DNA of 8,446 nucleotides from an uncultured Clostridia bacterium (GCA_937902305.1 CALDHV010000102.1:1-8446); one strand, 5' to 3'. Positions 1 to 6,515 are shown, numbered from the stretch's first letter. The notes: generated from the letters alone by a model not told the origin. Program-made: numbers and translations.

Positions 1-713
1 CCGAGCATTCTCCGGCGGATCCTGACCTCGCGCAAGCGAAAGCGGCAGGCATCGGAGCGCTTCCACAGCGCCCGCATCGTCAGCGCCGCCGCCAAGATCT
101 GCGACATCGTGGTTGCCAGCGCCACGCCCGCCACATGCATATCGAATACCACCACGAGGATGACATTGAGCAGAACATTGAAAACGCCCGCCGCAGTCAG
201 ATACCACAGCGGCCCGCGGGTATCCCCCGCCGCGCGCAGGATCGCCGCGCCGAAATTATACACCATGCTCGGCGCCATACCGGCGAAATACAGCCGCATA
301 TAAACCGACGATGCGTCAATAACATCAGCGGGTGTGCCCATCCACCCGAGCATCGTCGGCGAATAGGCGATACCGACCACCGTCAGAAACACGCCGCAGA
401 TAAACGCGACCGGGATGGCGGTATGGATCGCGCCGGACACCTTCTCGCCGTGCCCCGCGCCGAGCTCCTGCGCCACTACCACGCCGGCGCCGACGCTCAA
501 GCCCACAAAAAAGTTGACCATCAGTTGGGTCAGCGACCCGGTCGCTCCCACCGCCGCCACCGACGCGCTACCGCAGAAGCGGCCGACCACGATGAGGTCA
601 GCCGCGTTAAACAGTAGTTGCAATACACTTGTCAGAATGATCGGCACCGTATAGCGCAGGATATTCCCGAGCAACGGCCCCTCACACATATTGATGTCGT
701 TCTTTTTCATCAT
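1..713 (-). CDS. MATE family efflux transporter, N-terminal half (cut by window edge)
   Basis: Multidrug/toxin extrusion (MATE) membrane protein, expected to export organic cations or metabolites by H+ or Na+ antiport across the cytoplasmic membrane. Only the first 237 residues are visible; the frame is open to position 3, so the C-terminal lobe lies beyond the left edge. The N-terminus has the family pattern EGPLLGNILRYTVPI, then TM1 with QLLFNAADLIVVGRF; Asp39 sits where the conserved TM1 cation-coupling Asp of NorM-type proteins lies. Further family landmarks are AAVGATGSL (TM2), GLSVGAGVVVAQ, and YNFGAAILRAAGDTRGPLWY followed by TM5-TM6. The visible part ends in the basic loop (RLREVRIRR) that joins the two lobes, so it corresponds to one six-helix lobe. 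Start: two adjacent ATG codons at 713 and 710, 3 nt after the stop of the upstream gene and in the same frame. Only a weak GGGTGA-like site precedes them, so translational coupling is likely. Substrate unknown. Confidence 0.93.
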   Translation of the reverse strand, partial: MMKKNDINMCEGPLLGNILRYTVPIILTSVLQLLFNAADLIVVGRFCGSASVAAVGATGSLTQLMVNFFVGLSVGAGVVVAQELGAGHGEKVSGAIHTAIPVAFICGVFLTVVGIAYSPTMLGWMGTPADVIDASSVYMRLYFAGMAPSMVYNFGAAILRAAGDTRGPLWYLTAAGVFNVLLNVILVVVFDMHVAGVALATTMSQILAAALTMRALWKRSDACRFRLREVRIRRRML

Positions 714-716
714 TCG

Positions 717-1628
717 TCACCCGAAATAGCGCGTGCGGAAATGCCGCCCAATCGCGCCGAGCAGGGCGATCGCCTGCGGACGCACCTCCTCGGGGTACAT
801 TTCCCACGCCGTCGCCGCCTCAAAATTGAGCGTACCGGCATAGCCGATCTCCCGCAGGGAGGTCAGCACCCGCTTCCAGTCGGTGATACCGACAAACGGG
901 GTGGTGTGATTATCGTGCACCCCGTCCACATCGTGCAGATGAACCGCCTTGATGTTCTTACCAAGCAGACGGATCGACCGCTCCATATCCGCTCCGACGA
1001 TGGTCGCGTGACCGCTGTCGAAGCAGTAGCCGAACCGCTCCTCCCCGGCGATGGTATTCAGCTCGTCGATGATGCGGTTGACCTCGTGAAAATCCGAGCA
1101 CGCCGCGCCGTAGATCTTCCCGCGGCAGCTCACCCACATATTTTCGAGCAACGCCACCACGCCCGCCGCCCGGAGCGCCGGGATCAGCGAGGCGTAAAAC
1201 TCCACATTGACACGGTGCTCCTCCTCGGCGGAAAGTGCCGCGGTATAATCGCCGAATACGGGATGGATAACGATATACGGGCAATCGAAAAAGCCGGTCA
1301 GCTCGATACATTTGAGCAAGGTCTCCTTGAGGTAGGCGTTATACTCCTCCATACCGTCGCCCACAAACTGCGTCGGGTACGGCGCGTGGGTCTGCCCGAA
1401 GCGCAGCCCGTTTTCGACCGCCGCTTCCTTGATGCCGGCAAAATACGCCATCATCTCATCGTGCGGCAGATCAAACACCTCACTGCGCTTATGATGCCAC
1501 GTATCCCGCAGGATGCCGCAGAAGCCGAAATCCAGCGCGTCAAAGCCCGCCGCCGCGAACAGCGGCATATTCTGCCGCGCCGTCTCGGGCGAAACCGCAA
1601 GCGCGCCCGTCTGTGAACTGATCAGCAT
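717..1628 (-). CDS. Sugar phosphate isomerase/epimerase, xylose-isomerase-like TIM barrel
   Basis: A 303-residue protein of the AP-endonuclease-2/xylose-isomerase-like TIM-barrel superfamily, the usual length for sugar (phosphate) isomerases and epimerases such as the IolE/tagatose-epimerase-like groups. Metal and substrate residues fall at the ends of successive strands: QTHAPY (His81), VIHP (His122), ALLEN (Glu162), CFDSGHA (Asp204, His207), VHLHDVDG (His230, His232, Asp233) and NFEAA (Glu270). The Glu162/Asp204/His230/Glu270 set matches the divalent-metal site of the superfamily. No signal peptide, so cytoplasmic. The ATG at 1628 is preceded by a purine-rich site (GGGGGAG, about 1635-1641) in the 15 nt gap after the transketolase C-subunit gene, which supports this start and operon membership. 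Substrate cannot be told from sequence; next to a transketolase, a keto-sugar or pentose-related substrate is the natural inference. Endonuclease function is unlikely: such homologues are typically sugar enzymes and the context is metabolic. Confidence 0.88.
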   Translation of the reverse strand: MLISSQTGALAVSPETARQNMPLFAAAGFDALDFGFCGILRDTWHHKRSEVFDLPHDEMMAYFAGIKEAAVENGLRFGQTHAPYPTQFVGDGMEEYNAYLKETLLKCIELTGFFDCPYIVIHPVFGDYTAALSAEEEHRVNVEFYASLIPALRAAGVVALLENMWVSCRGKIYGAACSDFHEVNRIIDELNTIAGEERFGYCFDSGHATIVGADMERSIRLLGKNIKAVHLHDVDGVHDNHTTPFVGITDWKRVLTSLREIGYAGTLNFEAATAWEMYPEEVRPQAIALLGAIGRHFRTRYFG

Positions 1629-1643
1629 ACCGGTCTCCCCCTC

Positions 1644-2600
1644 TTATGACAAAGCAATCTTCATCGCCAATGCTTTTTCCGCCTTATCCGCGATATTCTC
1701 CGCCGTCAGCCCGTACAGCTTCAGCAGATCCGCCGCCGGGCCGGACTGCCCGAAGGTGTCCTCCACGCCGACCCGCACCACCGGCACCGGCACGGTTTCC
1801 GCGATGACCTCCGCCACCGCACTACCGAGGCCGCCGATGATATTGTGCTCCTCCGCCGTAACGATCGCGCCGGTCTCCCGCGCCGCCCGGATCAGAATAT
1901 CCCGATCAATCGGCTTGATGGTCGCCATATTGATGACGCGGGCATACACATTGCGCTCGCGCAGGATCTCCGCCGCGGCAAGCGCTTCGCTGACCAGCAG
2001 GCCCGTCGCCACGATGGTCAGATCGTCCCCCTCGGTCAGCACTTTGCCCTTGCCGATCTCAAACTTATCCTCCGGGTCGGTGATGACCGGCACCGGGAAA
2101 CGCCCGAACCGCAGATAGACCGGGCCGTCATGCTCGACCGCCGCCCGCATAGCCTGCTTTGCCTCGACCGCGTCCGCCGGGTTGAGAATGGTCATACCCG
2201 GGATTGAGCGCATCAGTGCAATATCCTCACAGCATTGGTGGGTCGCGCCGTCCTCGCCGACCGAAACGCCGGCGTGGGTCGCCCCGATCTTCACATTGAG
2301 GTGCGGGTAGCCGATGGAATTGCGCACCTGCTCAAAGGCGCGTCCCGCGGCAAACATTGCAAAGGAGGACGCAAACACCGTCTTGCCGGTCGCGGCAAGC
2401 CCTGCGGCAATGCCCATCATATTGCCCTCGGCGATGCCGGTATCGAAGAACCGGTCGGGATACGCCTTTTTGAATGCGCCGGTCTTGGTCGCGGAGGCAA
2501 GGTCGGCATCCAGCACCACCAGGTCGGGATATTCCGCACCCAGCTCCACCAAGCCCTCGCCGTAGCCCTCGCGGGTCGCTTTTTTGATGATCTCCTCCAT
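1644..2600 (-). CDS. Transketolase, C-terminal subunit (pyrimidine-binding and C domains)
   Basis: Second half of a split transketolase, 318 residues. The whole enzyme moves a two-carbon ketol unit between sugar phosphates (xylulose-5-phosphate to ribose-5-phosphate or erythrose-4-phosphate in the standard pathway). The pyrimidine-binding domain (about 1-165) carries DTGIAEGNMMGIAAGLA, with Glu58 as the residue that activates the thiamine ring, then GEDGATHQ (His121) and YLRFGR. The C-terminal domain (about 185-318) shows the Rossmann-like TIVATG start, VTAEEHNIIGGLGSAVAE (His252) and DTFGQSGP. The TPP diphosphate-binding domain is absent here and supplied by the upstream gene, whose stop lies 1 nt before this ATG (TAAGATG arrangement). 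A GGGAGGG site sits about 9 nt upstream inside the end of that gene, giving coupled translation and presumably matched subunit amounts. DXP synthase and the E1 beta subunits of 2-oxoacid dehydrogenases share these domains, but the motifs fit transketolase better. Confidence 0.95.
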   Translation of the reverse strand: MEEIIKKATREGYGEGLVELGAEYPDLVVLDADLASATKTGAFKKAYPDRFFDTGIAEGNMMGIAAGLAATGKTVFASSFAMFAAGRAFEQVRNSIGYPHLNVKIGATHAGVSVGEDGATHQCCEDIALMRSIPGMTILNPADAVEAKQAMRAAVEHDGPVYLRFGRFPVPVITDPEDKFEIGKGKVLTEGDDLTIVATGLLVSEALAAAEILRERNVYARVINMATIKPIDRDILIRAARETGAIVTAEEHNIIGGLGSAVAEVIAETVPVPVVRVGVEDTFGQSGPAADLLKLYGLTAENIADKAEKALAMKIALS

Positions 2601-2601
2601 C

Positions 2602-3447
2602 TTACTTGCCCTCCCATTCCGTCAGCCGTGCGCGGAGCTCGGTCATCGCGCGCTCGTAGTCCTCCTGCTTCGGCGCGACGCCGTGCCATCCGCATTGATT
2701 TTCCATATACGATACGCCCTTGCCCTTGACGGTCTTTTGCACAATGGCGGTGGGCCGACCCTTGACCGTACGCGCTTCATTGAGTGCCGCCTCGATCTGG
2801 TCAAAGTCGTTGCCGTCGATCTCGATAACGTGGAAACCGAACGCCGCGAACTTTTCCGGGATCGGATAGGGGGAGTTGACCTCCTCCACTGTGCCGTCGA
2901 TTTGTAAATTGTTGTTATCCACGATGACCACGAGGTTGTCCAGCTTCTTGGCGGCGGCATACATCGACGCCTCCCAGACCTGTCCCTCCTCGATCTCACC
3001 GTCGCCGAGGATGGTATACACACGGAAATCCTTGCGGTCGATCTTGGCGGACAGCGCCATGCCGACCGCGCAGGAAATGCCCTGACCGAGCGAGCCGGAG
3101 GACATATCCACACCAGGAATGTGCTTCATATCCGGGTGTCCCTGCAGGATCGAGCCGATATGCCGCAGGGTCGGGATCAGCTCCTCCGGAAAATAGCCCC
3201 GCAGAGCAAGCGCACCGTACAACGCAGGTGCCGCGTGCCCTTTAGAGAGCACAAAACGATCCCGATCGGGCTTCTGCGGCTCGGCGGGATTAATACGCAA
3301 TTCTTTCCAATAGAGATACGCCAAATCATCCGCGATAGACAGAGAACCGCCGGGATGACCGCTCTTGGCGTGATAGGTGCCCTCGATGACCGCCATCCGG
3401 ATTTTCGTGGCGATGATCGAAAGCTCTTTTTTCGTAGCAAAATCCAT
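2602..3447 (-). CDS. Transketolase, N-terminal subunit (TPP-binding)
   Basis: First half of a split transketolase, 281 residues, cytoplasmic. It holds the thiamine-diphosphate-binding domain: KSGHPGGSLSIAD (His31, the conserved catalytic-region His), SKGHAAPALYGAL (His71), the GSLGQGISCAVGMA stretch, and the classical TPP/Mg motif from GDGEIEEGQVWEA (Gly148-Asp149-Gly150) to VIVDNNNLQIDG (Asn178-180), 27 residues apart as expected. It ends in KTVKGKGVSYMEN and HGVAP, the normal boundary of this domain, so the gene is a natural half-length subunit and not a truncated full transketolase. The ATG at 3447 is preceded by AGAAAGGA (3457-3464) at 9 nt spacing. It is the first gene of a four-gene minus-strand operon with its own promoter candidate. 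Substrate range is unproven: split transketolases serve the pentose phosphate pathway in many Clostridia, but dedicated versions act on other ketose phosphates. Confidence 0.95.
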   Translation of the reverse strand: MDFATKKELSIIATKIRMAVIEGTYHAKSGHPGGSLSIADDLAYLYWKELRINPAEPQKPDRDRFVLSKGHAAPALYGALALRGYFPEELIPTLRHIGSILQGHPDMKHIPGVDMSSGSLGQGISCAVGMALSAKIDRKDFRVYTILGDGEIEEGQVWEASMYAAAKKLDNLVVIVDNNNLQIDGTVEEVNSPYPIPEKFAAFGFHVIEIDGNDFDQIEAALNEARTVKGRPTAIVQKTVKGKGVSYMENQCGWHGVAPKQEDYERAMTELRARLTEWEGK

Positions 3448-3482
3448 TGTTCAGCATCCTTTCTGCTTGCACAAAAAAATCA

Positions 3483-3545
3483 CACGGTAATTGTAGCACA
3501 TCTTTTCGGAAAATACCAGCATTTTTATCGCTTTTTTTATCACTT
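3483..3545 (-). promoter_or_regulatory. Candidate promoter of the transketolase operon (extended -10 with A-tract upstream element)
   Basis: Reading the minus strand, TACAAT (plus-strand 3490-3495) is preceded by TG-C (3496-3498), forming an extended -10 element. The -35 position (TGGTAT, 3513-3518, 17 nt spacer) is a poor match, as is common for extended -10 promoters. At about -40 to -60 lie repeated A-tracts (GTGATAAAAAAA then GCGATAAAAATG, about 3520-3543), resembling an UP element and overlapping the end of trmO. Transcription would start near 3483, giving a leader of about 36 nt. Inferred from motif spacing only. Confidence 0.5.
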
Positions 3546-4229
3546 TTTCGGCGTTTCGGGAGACGGTGTGACCGCCAGCACAGTCAGCGTATCCCCGTTC
3601 ACGGTAAATCTGACCTCACAGCCGCCGAACGCCATCCCGTACACCCGCTCCGGGTCGGATTGATAGGTCGGGCGCGGATCCTGCGCCAGCACCGCCGGCA
3701 ACGCCGCGCGCGCCTCGGGCGACAGCGGCTCCAGCAGATCGGGATCGCAGGAAACGGTCAGCCGCCGCTCCCCCAGCCCGGCGACAAAGCCGCCGGTCGC
3801 ATCGGGGTGGCTGTCGGTATAGGCAAGATAGGGTTTGATATCCAGTATCGGCGTCCCGTCAGTCAGATCAGCACCCGCCACCCGGATGACTGGGCCATCG
3901 GGGGTATGCAGGTCGATACCGCACAGGGCGACCGAGGATAGCCCGATCGCATTCGGGCGGAACGGGGAGCGGGTAGCAAAAACCCCCATACGCGCGTTTC
4001 CGCCCAGTCGCGGCGGGCGCACCGTCGGTGACCATTCCTCCCGCACCGCCTCGGAGAACTGCCAGATCAGCCACAAATGCGAAAATCCGTCCAGTCCGCG
4101 CAGAGCGTCGGGGTTGCGATAGGGCGGCTCAAATACGATCCTGCCCTGTGTTTCGGGCACCAGCCCGCTTTGGCGCGGCACGCCGAACTTGGTGGTAAAA
4201 TCCGTCTGTATGCGGGCGATCACCCGCAT
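3540..4229 (-). CDS. trmO: tRNA (N6-threonylcarbamoyladenosine(37)-N6)-methyltransferase TrmO
   Basis: TrmO (older names TsaA, YaeB) uses S-adenosylmethionine to methylate t6A37 of threonine tRNA, giving m6t6A and tuning decoding. From the ATG at 4229 the protein has 229 residues, close to the about 235 of the E. coli protein. Family signatures run in order: FGVPRQSGLV (15-24), GLDGFSHLWLIWQF (45-58), RPPRLGGN (71-78), MGVFATRSPFRPNAIGLS (81-98), DGTPILDIKPYL (114-125), and in the C-terminal domain QDPRPTYQSDPERVYGMAFGG (183-203). So both the beta-barrel SAM-binding domain and the small C-terminal domain are present. Start choice: the frame is open further upstream to 4388, but GGAGGA (4237-4242) lies 7 nt before 4229, homology begins with this Met, and a promoter candidate at 4271-4299 would start transcription after the upstream ATGs. 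It diverges from the AEC carrier gene. No terminator is seen between it and the transketolase operon, so read-through into that operon is possible. Confidence 0.95.
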   Translation of the reverse strand: MRVIARIQTDFTTKFGVPRQSGLVPETQGRIVFEPPYRNPDALRGLDGFSHLWLIWQFSEAVREEWSPTVRPPRLGGNARMGVFATRSPFRPNAIGLSSVALCGIDLHTPDGPVIRVAGADLTDGTPILDIKPYLAYTDSHPDATGGFVAGLGERRLTVSCDPDLLEPLSPEARAALPAVLAQDPRPTYQSDPERVYGMAFGGCEVRFTVNGDTLTVLAVTPSPETPKK

Positions 4230-4236
4230 CGTGATG

Positions 4237-4242
4237 TCCTCC
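4237..4242 (-). promoter_or_regulatory. Ribosome binding site that fixes the trmO start
   Basis: On the minus strand GGAGGA stands 7 nt before the ATG at 4229. An alternative in-frame ATG at 4244 overlaps this site and has only a GGGCGG-like stretch upstream, so 4229 is preferred. Confidence 0.75.
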
Positions 4243-4270
4243 ATTTTCCGCACCGCCCTTTCCATTTTCC

Positions 4271-4299
4271 AGTATAACAAAAATTGCTTGCCAAAGCAA
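4271..4299 (-). promoter_or_regulatory. Candidate sigma-A promoter of trmO
   Basis: Minus-strand reading gives TTGCTT (plus 4294-4299), a 17 nt spacer, then TATACT (plus 4271-4276), which matches 5 of 6 positions of TATAAT. Transcription would start near 4264, about 35 nt before the trmO ATG. Motif spacing is ideal; no experimental support. Confidence 0.55.
4284..4299. repeat. Short inverted repeat in the trmO/AEC divergent region, followed by a T-run
   Basis: TTGCTT, loop GCCA, AAGCAA forms a 6 bp stem. On the plus strand it is flanked by five A (4279-4283) and, after one G, by six T (4301-4306), so the flanks could also pair after a mismatch. It covers the -35 box of the trmO promoter candidate. 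It could be a regulator site or a weak hairpin; too short to be sure of either. Confidence 0.4.
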
Positions 4300-4317
4300 G
4301 TTTTTTCCCGTTTTCGG

Positions 4318-4346
4318 TTGCACTTTTGTCGCGGCTGTGATAGGAT
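4318..4346 (+). promoter_or_regulatory. Candidate promoter of the AEC carrier / SGNH hydrolase pair
   Basis: TTGCAC (4318-4323), a 17 nt spacer and TAGGAT (4341-4346). The boxes match only partly (3 of 6 and 4 of 6), but spacing and location fit: transcription from about 4353 would begin before the ATGs at 4366 and 4381. Moderate to weak support. Confidence 0.4.
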
Positions 4347-4380
4347 AAGCCAAATGGATGGAAAAATGAGGTATTTGTCG

Positions 4381-5316
4381 ATGATCAACGATTTGTGGAC
4401 AGTCGCGCAAAATGTGCTGACGCTGTTTATTCTGATTTTTGTCGGTGCGTGCTGTCAGAGGACGAAGGTGCTCAATGACGGTGCAGTCAAATGCTGTGCC
4501 AACATCGCCCTGCTGTTTGCTACCCCCTGTATCATTATCAAGTCCTGCGCACGAGACTTTGACCCGGCGTTGTTGCGGGATTTTATGCTCGTGCTGTTGG
4601 TGTGTGCGCTCAATCACGCCGCGCTGATCGGGGTCGCGCACCTGCTGTTCCGCGACAAGGATGAGGAACGGCGGCGCATCTTCCGCTTTGCGATGATCTT
4701 CTCCAACGCCGGATATATGGCGATCCCGTTGCAGGAGGCGATATTGGGTGATGACGGCGTATTCTTTTGCGCGGCGTATGTGATCGTGTTCAATATCGTC
4801 GTCTGGACATACGGCGTAGCGGATATGAGCGGCACGACCGACACGCTGTCCTTTAAACGCATCGTCACCAATCCCGGCATCATCGGCGTTATGATCGGTC
4901 TGATCGTCTTTATCAGCGGTCTGCCGATCCCGGGGCCGGTGATGGATGCCATCGGGCACATCGGCAGTCTCAACACCCCGCTCCCGATGCTCATCGTCGG
5001 CTATTATCTTGCCAAGACCAACATCCGCGAGGCGCTCCGGGACAAGCGCAGTTATCTCTGCCTGGCGATGCGGCTGGTCGTGATGCCGCTCGTCGCACTG
5101 GCGATCCTGCTGGCGTGCGGCATCCGCGGGACGCTCCTCACCTCGCTGATGATTTGCATCAGCACCCCGGTTGCCACCGCCTGCACGATGTTTGCAACCC
5201 GCTATGACCGCGACCCGCTCCTGAGCGTCAATCTCGTGTCGGTCAGCACCTTGATGTCCATTGTCACCATGCCGCTGATGATCGCATTGACCAATTATCT
5301 CGGCAGAATACTGTAA
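4381..5316 (+). CDS. AEC family transporter (auxin efflux carrier-like permease)
   Basis: A hydrophobic 311-residue membrane protein of the Auxin Efflux Carrier family, whose bacterial members include malate, malonate and other organic-acid carriers. Helices alternate throughout in two similar halves: an N-terminal NVLTLFILIFVGACC segment, the family motif FSNAGYMAIPL (107-117), NPGIIGVMIGLIVF after the central loop (154-167), LPMLIVGYYLAKTNI, and a C-terminal half with STPVATACTMFATRYDRD and VSTLMSIVTMPL, all typical. About ten membrane segments are expected. The frame is open upstream to 4189, but that part overlaps the trmO start region and reads as non-membrane sequence. The ATG at 4381 has GAGG 9 nt upstream and begins at the family's usual N-terminus; ATG 4366 is a possible alternative adding five residues. 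The gene leads into the hydrolase gene 13 nt downstream and probably shares its transcript. Substrate and direction of transport are unknown. Confidence 0.92.
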   Translation: MINDLWTVAQNVLTLFILIFVGACCQRTKVLNDGAVKCCANIALLFATPCIIIKSCARDFDPALLRDFMLVLLVCALNHAALIGVAHLLFRDKDEERRRIFRFAMIFSNAGYMAIPLQEAILGDDGVFFCAAYVIVFNIVVWTYGVADMSGTTDTLSFKRIVTNPGIIGVMIGLIVFISGLPIPGPVMDAIGHIGSLNTPLPMLIVGYYLAKTNIREALRDKRSYLCLAMRLVVMPLVALAILLACGIRGTLLTSLMICISTPVATACTMFATRYDRDPLLSVNLVSVSTLMSIVTMPLMIALTNYLGRIL

Positions 5317-5321
5317 GGAGG
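5315..5321 (+). promoter_or_regulatory. Hydrolase ribosome binding site overlapping the AEC stop codon
   Basis: AAGGAGG uses the last two bases of the AEC stop codon (TAA, 5314-5316) and stands 8 nt before the ATG at 5330. Ribosomes ending on the carrier gene can re-initiate directly, so the two proteins are likely made together. Confidence 0.8.
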
Positions 5322-5329
5322 CATCCGTT

Positions 5330-6403
5330 ATGGATATTGTCAAAATCGATCCCAATCTCAAGCTGGCATCCGCTCTCGAGGAAAAAGACATCGTGTGGAA
5401 CAATGCGCTGGGCGAGCCGTTCCGTCTGTGCGGAGCCACGGCGCAGAACAGTCCGGATGCTCCGCTGATGCGCATCCCGCAGGAGATCGCGAAATCGGTC
5501 AGCGACGGGGTGGCGTGGCTCAACCGGCACACCGCCGGCATCCGGGTACGCTTTGCCACCGACTCCCCCTATATCGCCGTCAAAATGGAATGGGGCGGCT
5601 TCCGCTTTATGGGGCATATGGCAGGTGCCGGCTCCAGCGGCGCAGACCTCTATCGGGTCAAGGACGGCGTTCACCGCTTTGTCGGCGCCGTATTCCCGGG
5701 GTATAACTACGAGGAGGTCACGCAGGGGGTCGAGGGTCTGATCCGCGTCCCCGCCGAAATGACCGACTATGTGCTCGGCCTGCCGCTCTACAATGATGTT
5801 GACCGGCTGTATATCGGCGTCAAGGAGGGCTGTCGCCTCACCGCCGGTGTGGAGGAATACCGTAACGAAAAGCCGGTGATATTCTACGGTTCGTCCATCA
5901 CGCAGGGAGGATGCGCCTCCCGTCCCGGCAACTGTTATCAGGGCCATCTGTCCCGGTCGCTCAATATGGACTACATCAATCTCGGCTTCTCCGGCAGCGC
6001 TAAGGGTGAGCAGGAGATCGCGGACTATATCGCCTCGCTGGACATGGCGGCATTCGTTCTCGACTATGACCACAACGCCCCCAACCCGGAGCATCTGAAA
6101 AAGACGCATTATAATTTCTACGAAACGGTGCGCCGCGCGCATCCCGACCTGCCCATTATGATGATCTCCCGCCCGGATTATGCCGGCAGTTGGGATGCCA
6201 ATCAACGGCTGGCGGTGATCGCCGATACCTACCACCGCGCGGTGGAGAGCGGTGACCAAAACGTCTATTTTATCAACGGCGCGGATTTCTTCGCCGGCGA
6301 GCTTGCCGATTCCTGCACGGTGGATGGCTGTCATCCCACCGACCTCGGCTTCTACTTTATGGCGCAGGTGATCGGGCCGGTATTGAAGCGCATCTTATTC
6401 TGA
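5330..6403 (+). CDS. SGNH/GDSL hydrolase with N-terminal GxDLY domain
   Basis: A 357-residue two-domain esterase/acylhydrolase. The N-terminal beta-rich domain (about 1-175) carries the GADLY signature (104-108) that names the GxDLY domain. The SGNH domain (about 180-357) has block I YGSSITQGG with nucleophile Ser189, block II NLGFSGSAKGE (Gly222 in the usual oxyanion region), block III DYDHNAP with Asn249, and block V DGCHPTDLG with Asp332 and His335 completing the triad. The classical GDS motif reads GSS, which is normal for this subfamily. No signal peptide or membrane anchor is visible, so the enzyme should be cytoplasmic and act on imported or internal esters. Its natural substrate is unknown; acyl or acetyl groups on sugars or other small molecules are the usual suspicion. 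Coupled to the AEC carrier gene and closed by a strong terminator, it forms a two-gene unit. The identification is firm; the function is inferred only at class level. Confidence 0.93.
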   Translation: MDIVKIDPNLKLASALEEKDIVWNNALGEPFRLCGATAQNSPDAPLMRIPQEIAKSVSDGVAWLNRHTAGIRVRFATDSPYIAVKMEWGGFRFMGHMAGAGSSGADLYRVKDGVHRFVGAVFPGYNYEEVTQGVEGLIRVPAEMTDYVLGLPLYNDVDRLYIGVKEGCRLTAGVEEYRNEKPVIFYGSSITQGGCASRPGNCYQGHLSRSLNMDYINLGFSGSAKGEQEIADYIASLDMAAFVLDYDHNAPNPEHLKKTHYNFYETVRRAHPDLPIMMISRPDYAGSWDANQRLAVIADTYHRAVESGDQNVYFINGADFFAGELADSCTVDGCHPTDLGFYFMAQVIGPVLKRILF

Positions 6404-6416
6404 ATTATCATTCTTC

Positions 6417-6456
6417 GGGGCGTTAAAAAATTCGTTTTTTAACGCCCCCCTTTTTT
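6417..6456 (+). terminator. Rho-independent terminator after the SGNH hydrolase gene
   Basis: A perfect 14 bp stem: GGGGCGTTAAAAAA (6417-6430), loop TTCG (6431-6434), TTTTTTAACGCCCC (6435-6448), followed by CC and six T (6451-6456). It starts 13 nt after the hydrolase stop codon. The A/T-rich upper stem means it cannot end leftward transcripts as well as rightward ones, but no minus-strand gene reads into it. Confidence 0.95.
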
Positions 6457-6494
6457 CGTCAAAATGCAATAAAATAAAAAAGTTTTACGTTTAA

Positions 6495-6515
6495 CTATCG
6501 GCGTTTTGCGGATAG
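6495..6515. promoter_or_regulatory. Imperfect palindrome, candidate MarR operator
   Basis: CTATCGGC (6495-6502) and GCGGATAG (6508-6515) pair at 7 of 8 positions around a 5 nt centre. The right arm overlaps the -35 box of the MarR promoter candidate. A second inverted repeat, CGTTTT (6502-6507) and AAAACG (6528-6533), brackets the spacer. MarR dimers usually bind about 16-20 bp palindromes next to their own promoters, so autoregulation here is a reasonable inference. Confidence 0.4.

Noticed and set aside
135..617. Plus-strand open frame opposite the MATE gene
   Set aside because: His/Arg-rich antisense shadow of a gene with clear MATE motifs on the minus strand.
618..1616. Long plus-strand open frame opposite the TIM-barrel isomerase gene
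   Set aside because: Its product is rich in His, Arg, Asp and Gln with no recognisable domain, no ribosome binding site was noted, and it mirrors a clear gene. It is a by-product of GC-rich codon use.
4284..4306. Hairpin plus T-run as a true intrinsic terminator on the plus strand
   Set aside because: The stem is only 6 bp with two G:C pairs, and no plus-strand gene ends upstream of it, so there is nothing obvious to terminate. Kept only as an inverted repeat.
4189..4380. Upstream extension of the AEC carrier reading frame
   Set aside because: It overlaps the trmO start on the other strand, has no membrane or family sequence, and the first ATG with a fair ribosome binding site and family-like N-terminus is at 4381.
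4129..5559. 476-codon minus-strand open frame opposite the AEC carrier gene, also crossing the trmO start region
   Set aside because: Composition is low-complexity (His, Arg, Asp, Gln, Ala) and it overlaps three well-supported features. The AEC reading gives coherent membrane segments and family motifs.
5264..6334. 356-codon minus-strand open frame opposite the SGNH hydrolase gene
   Set aside because: No domain motif; the opposite strand has all SGNH catalytic blocks plus a strong ribosome binding site and terminator.
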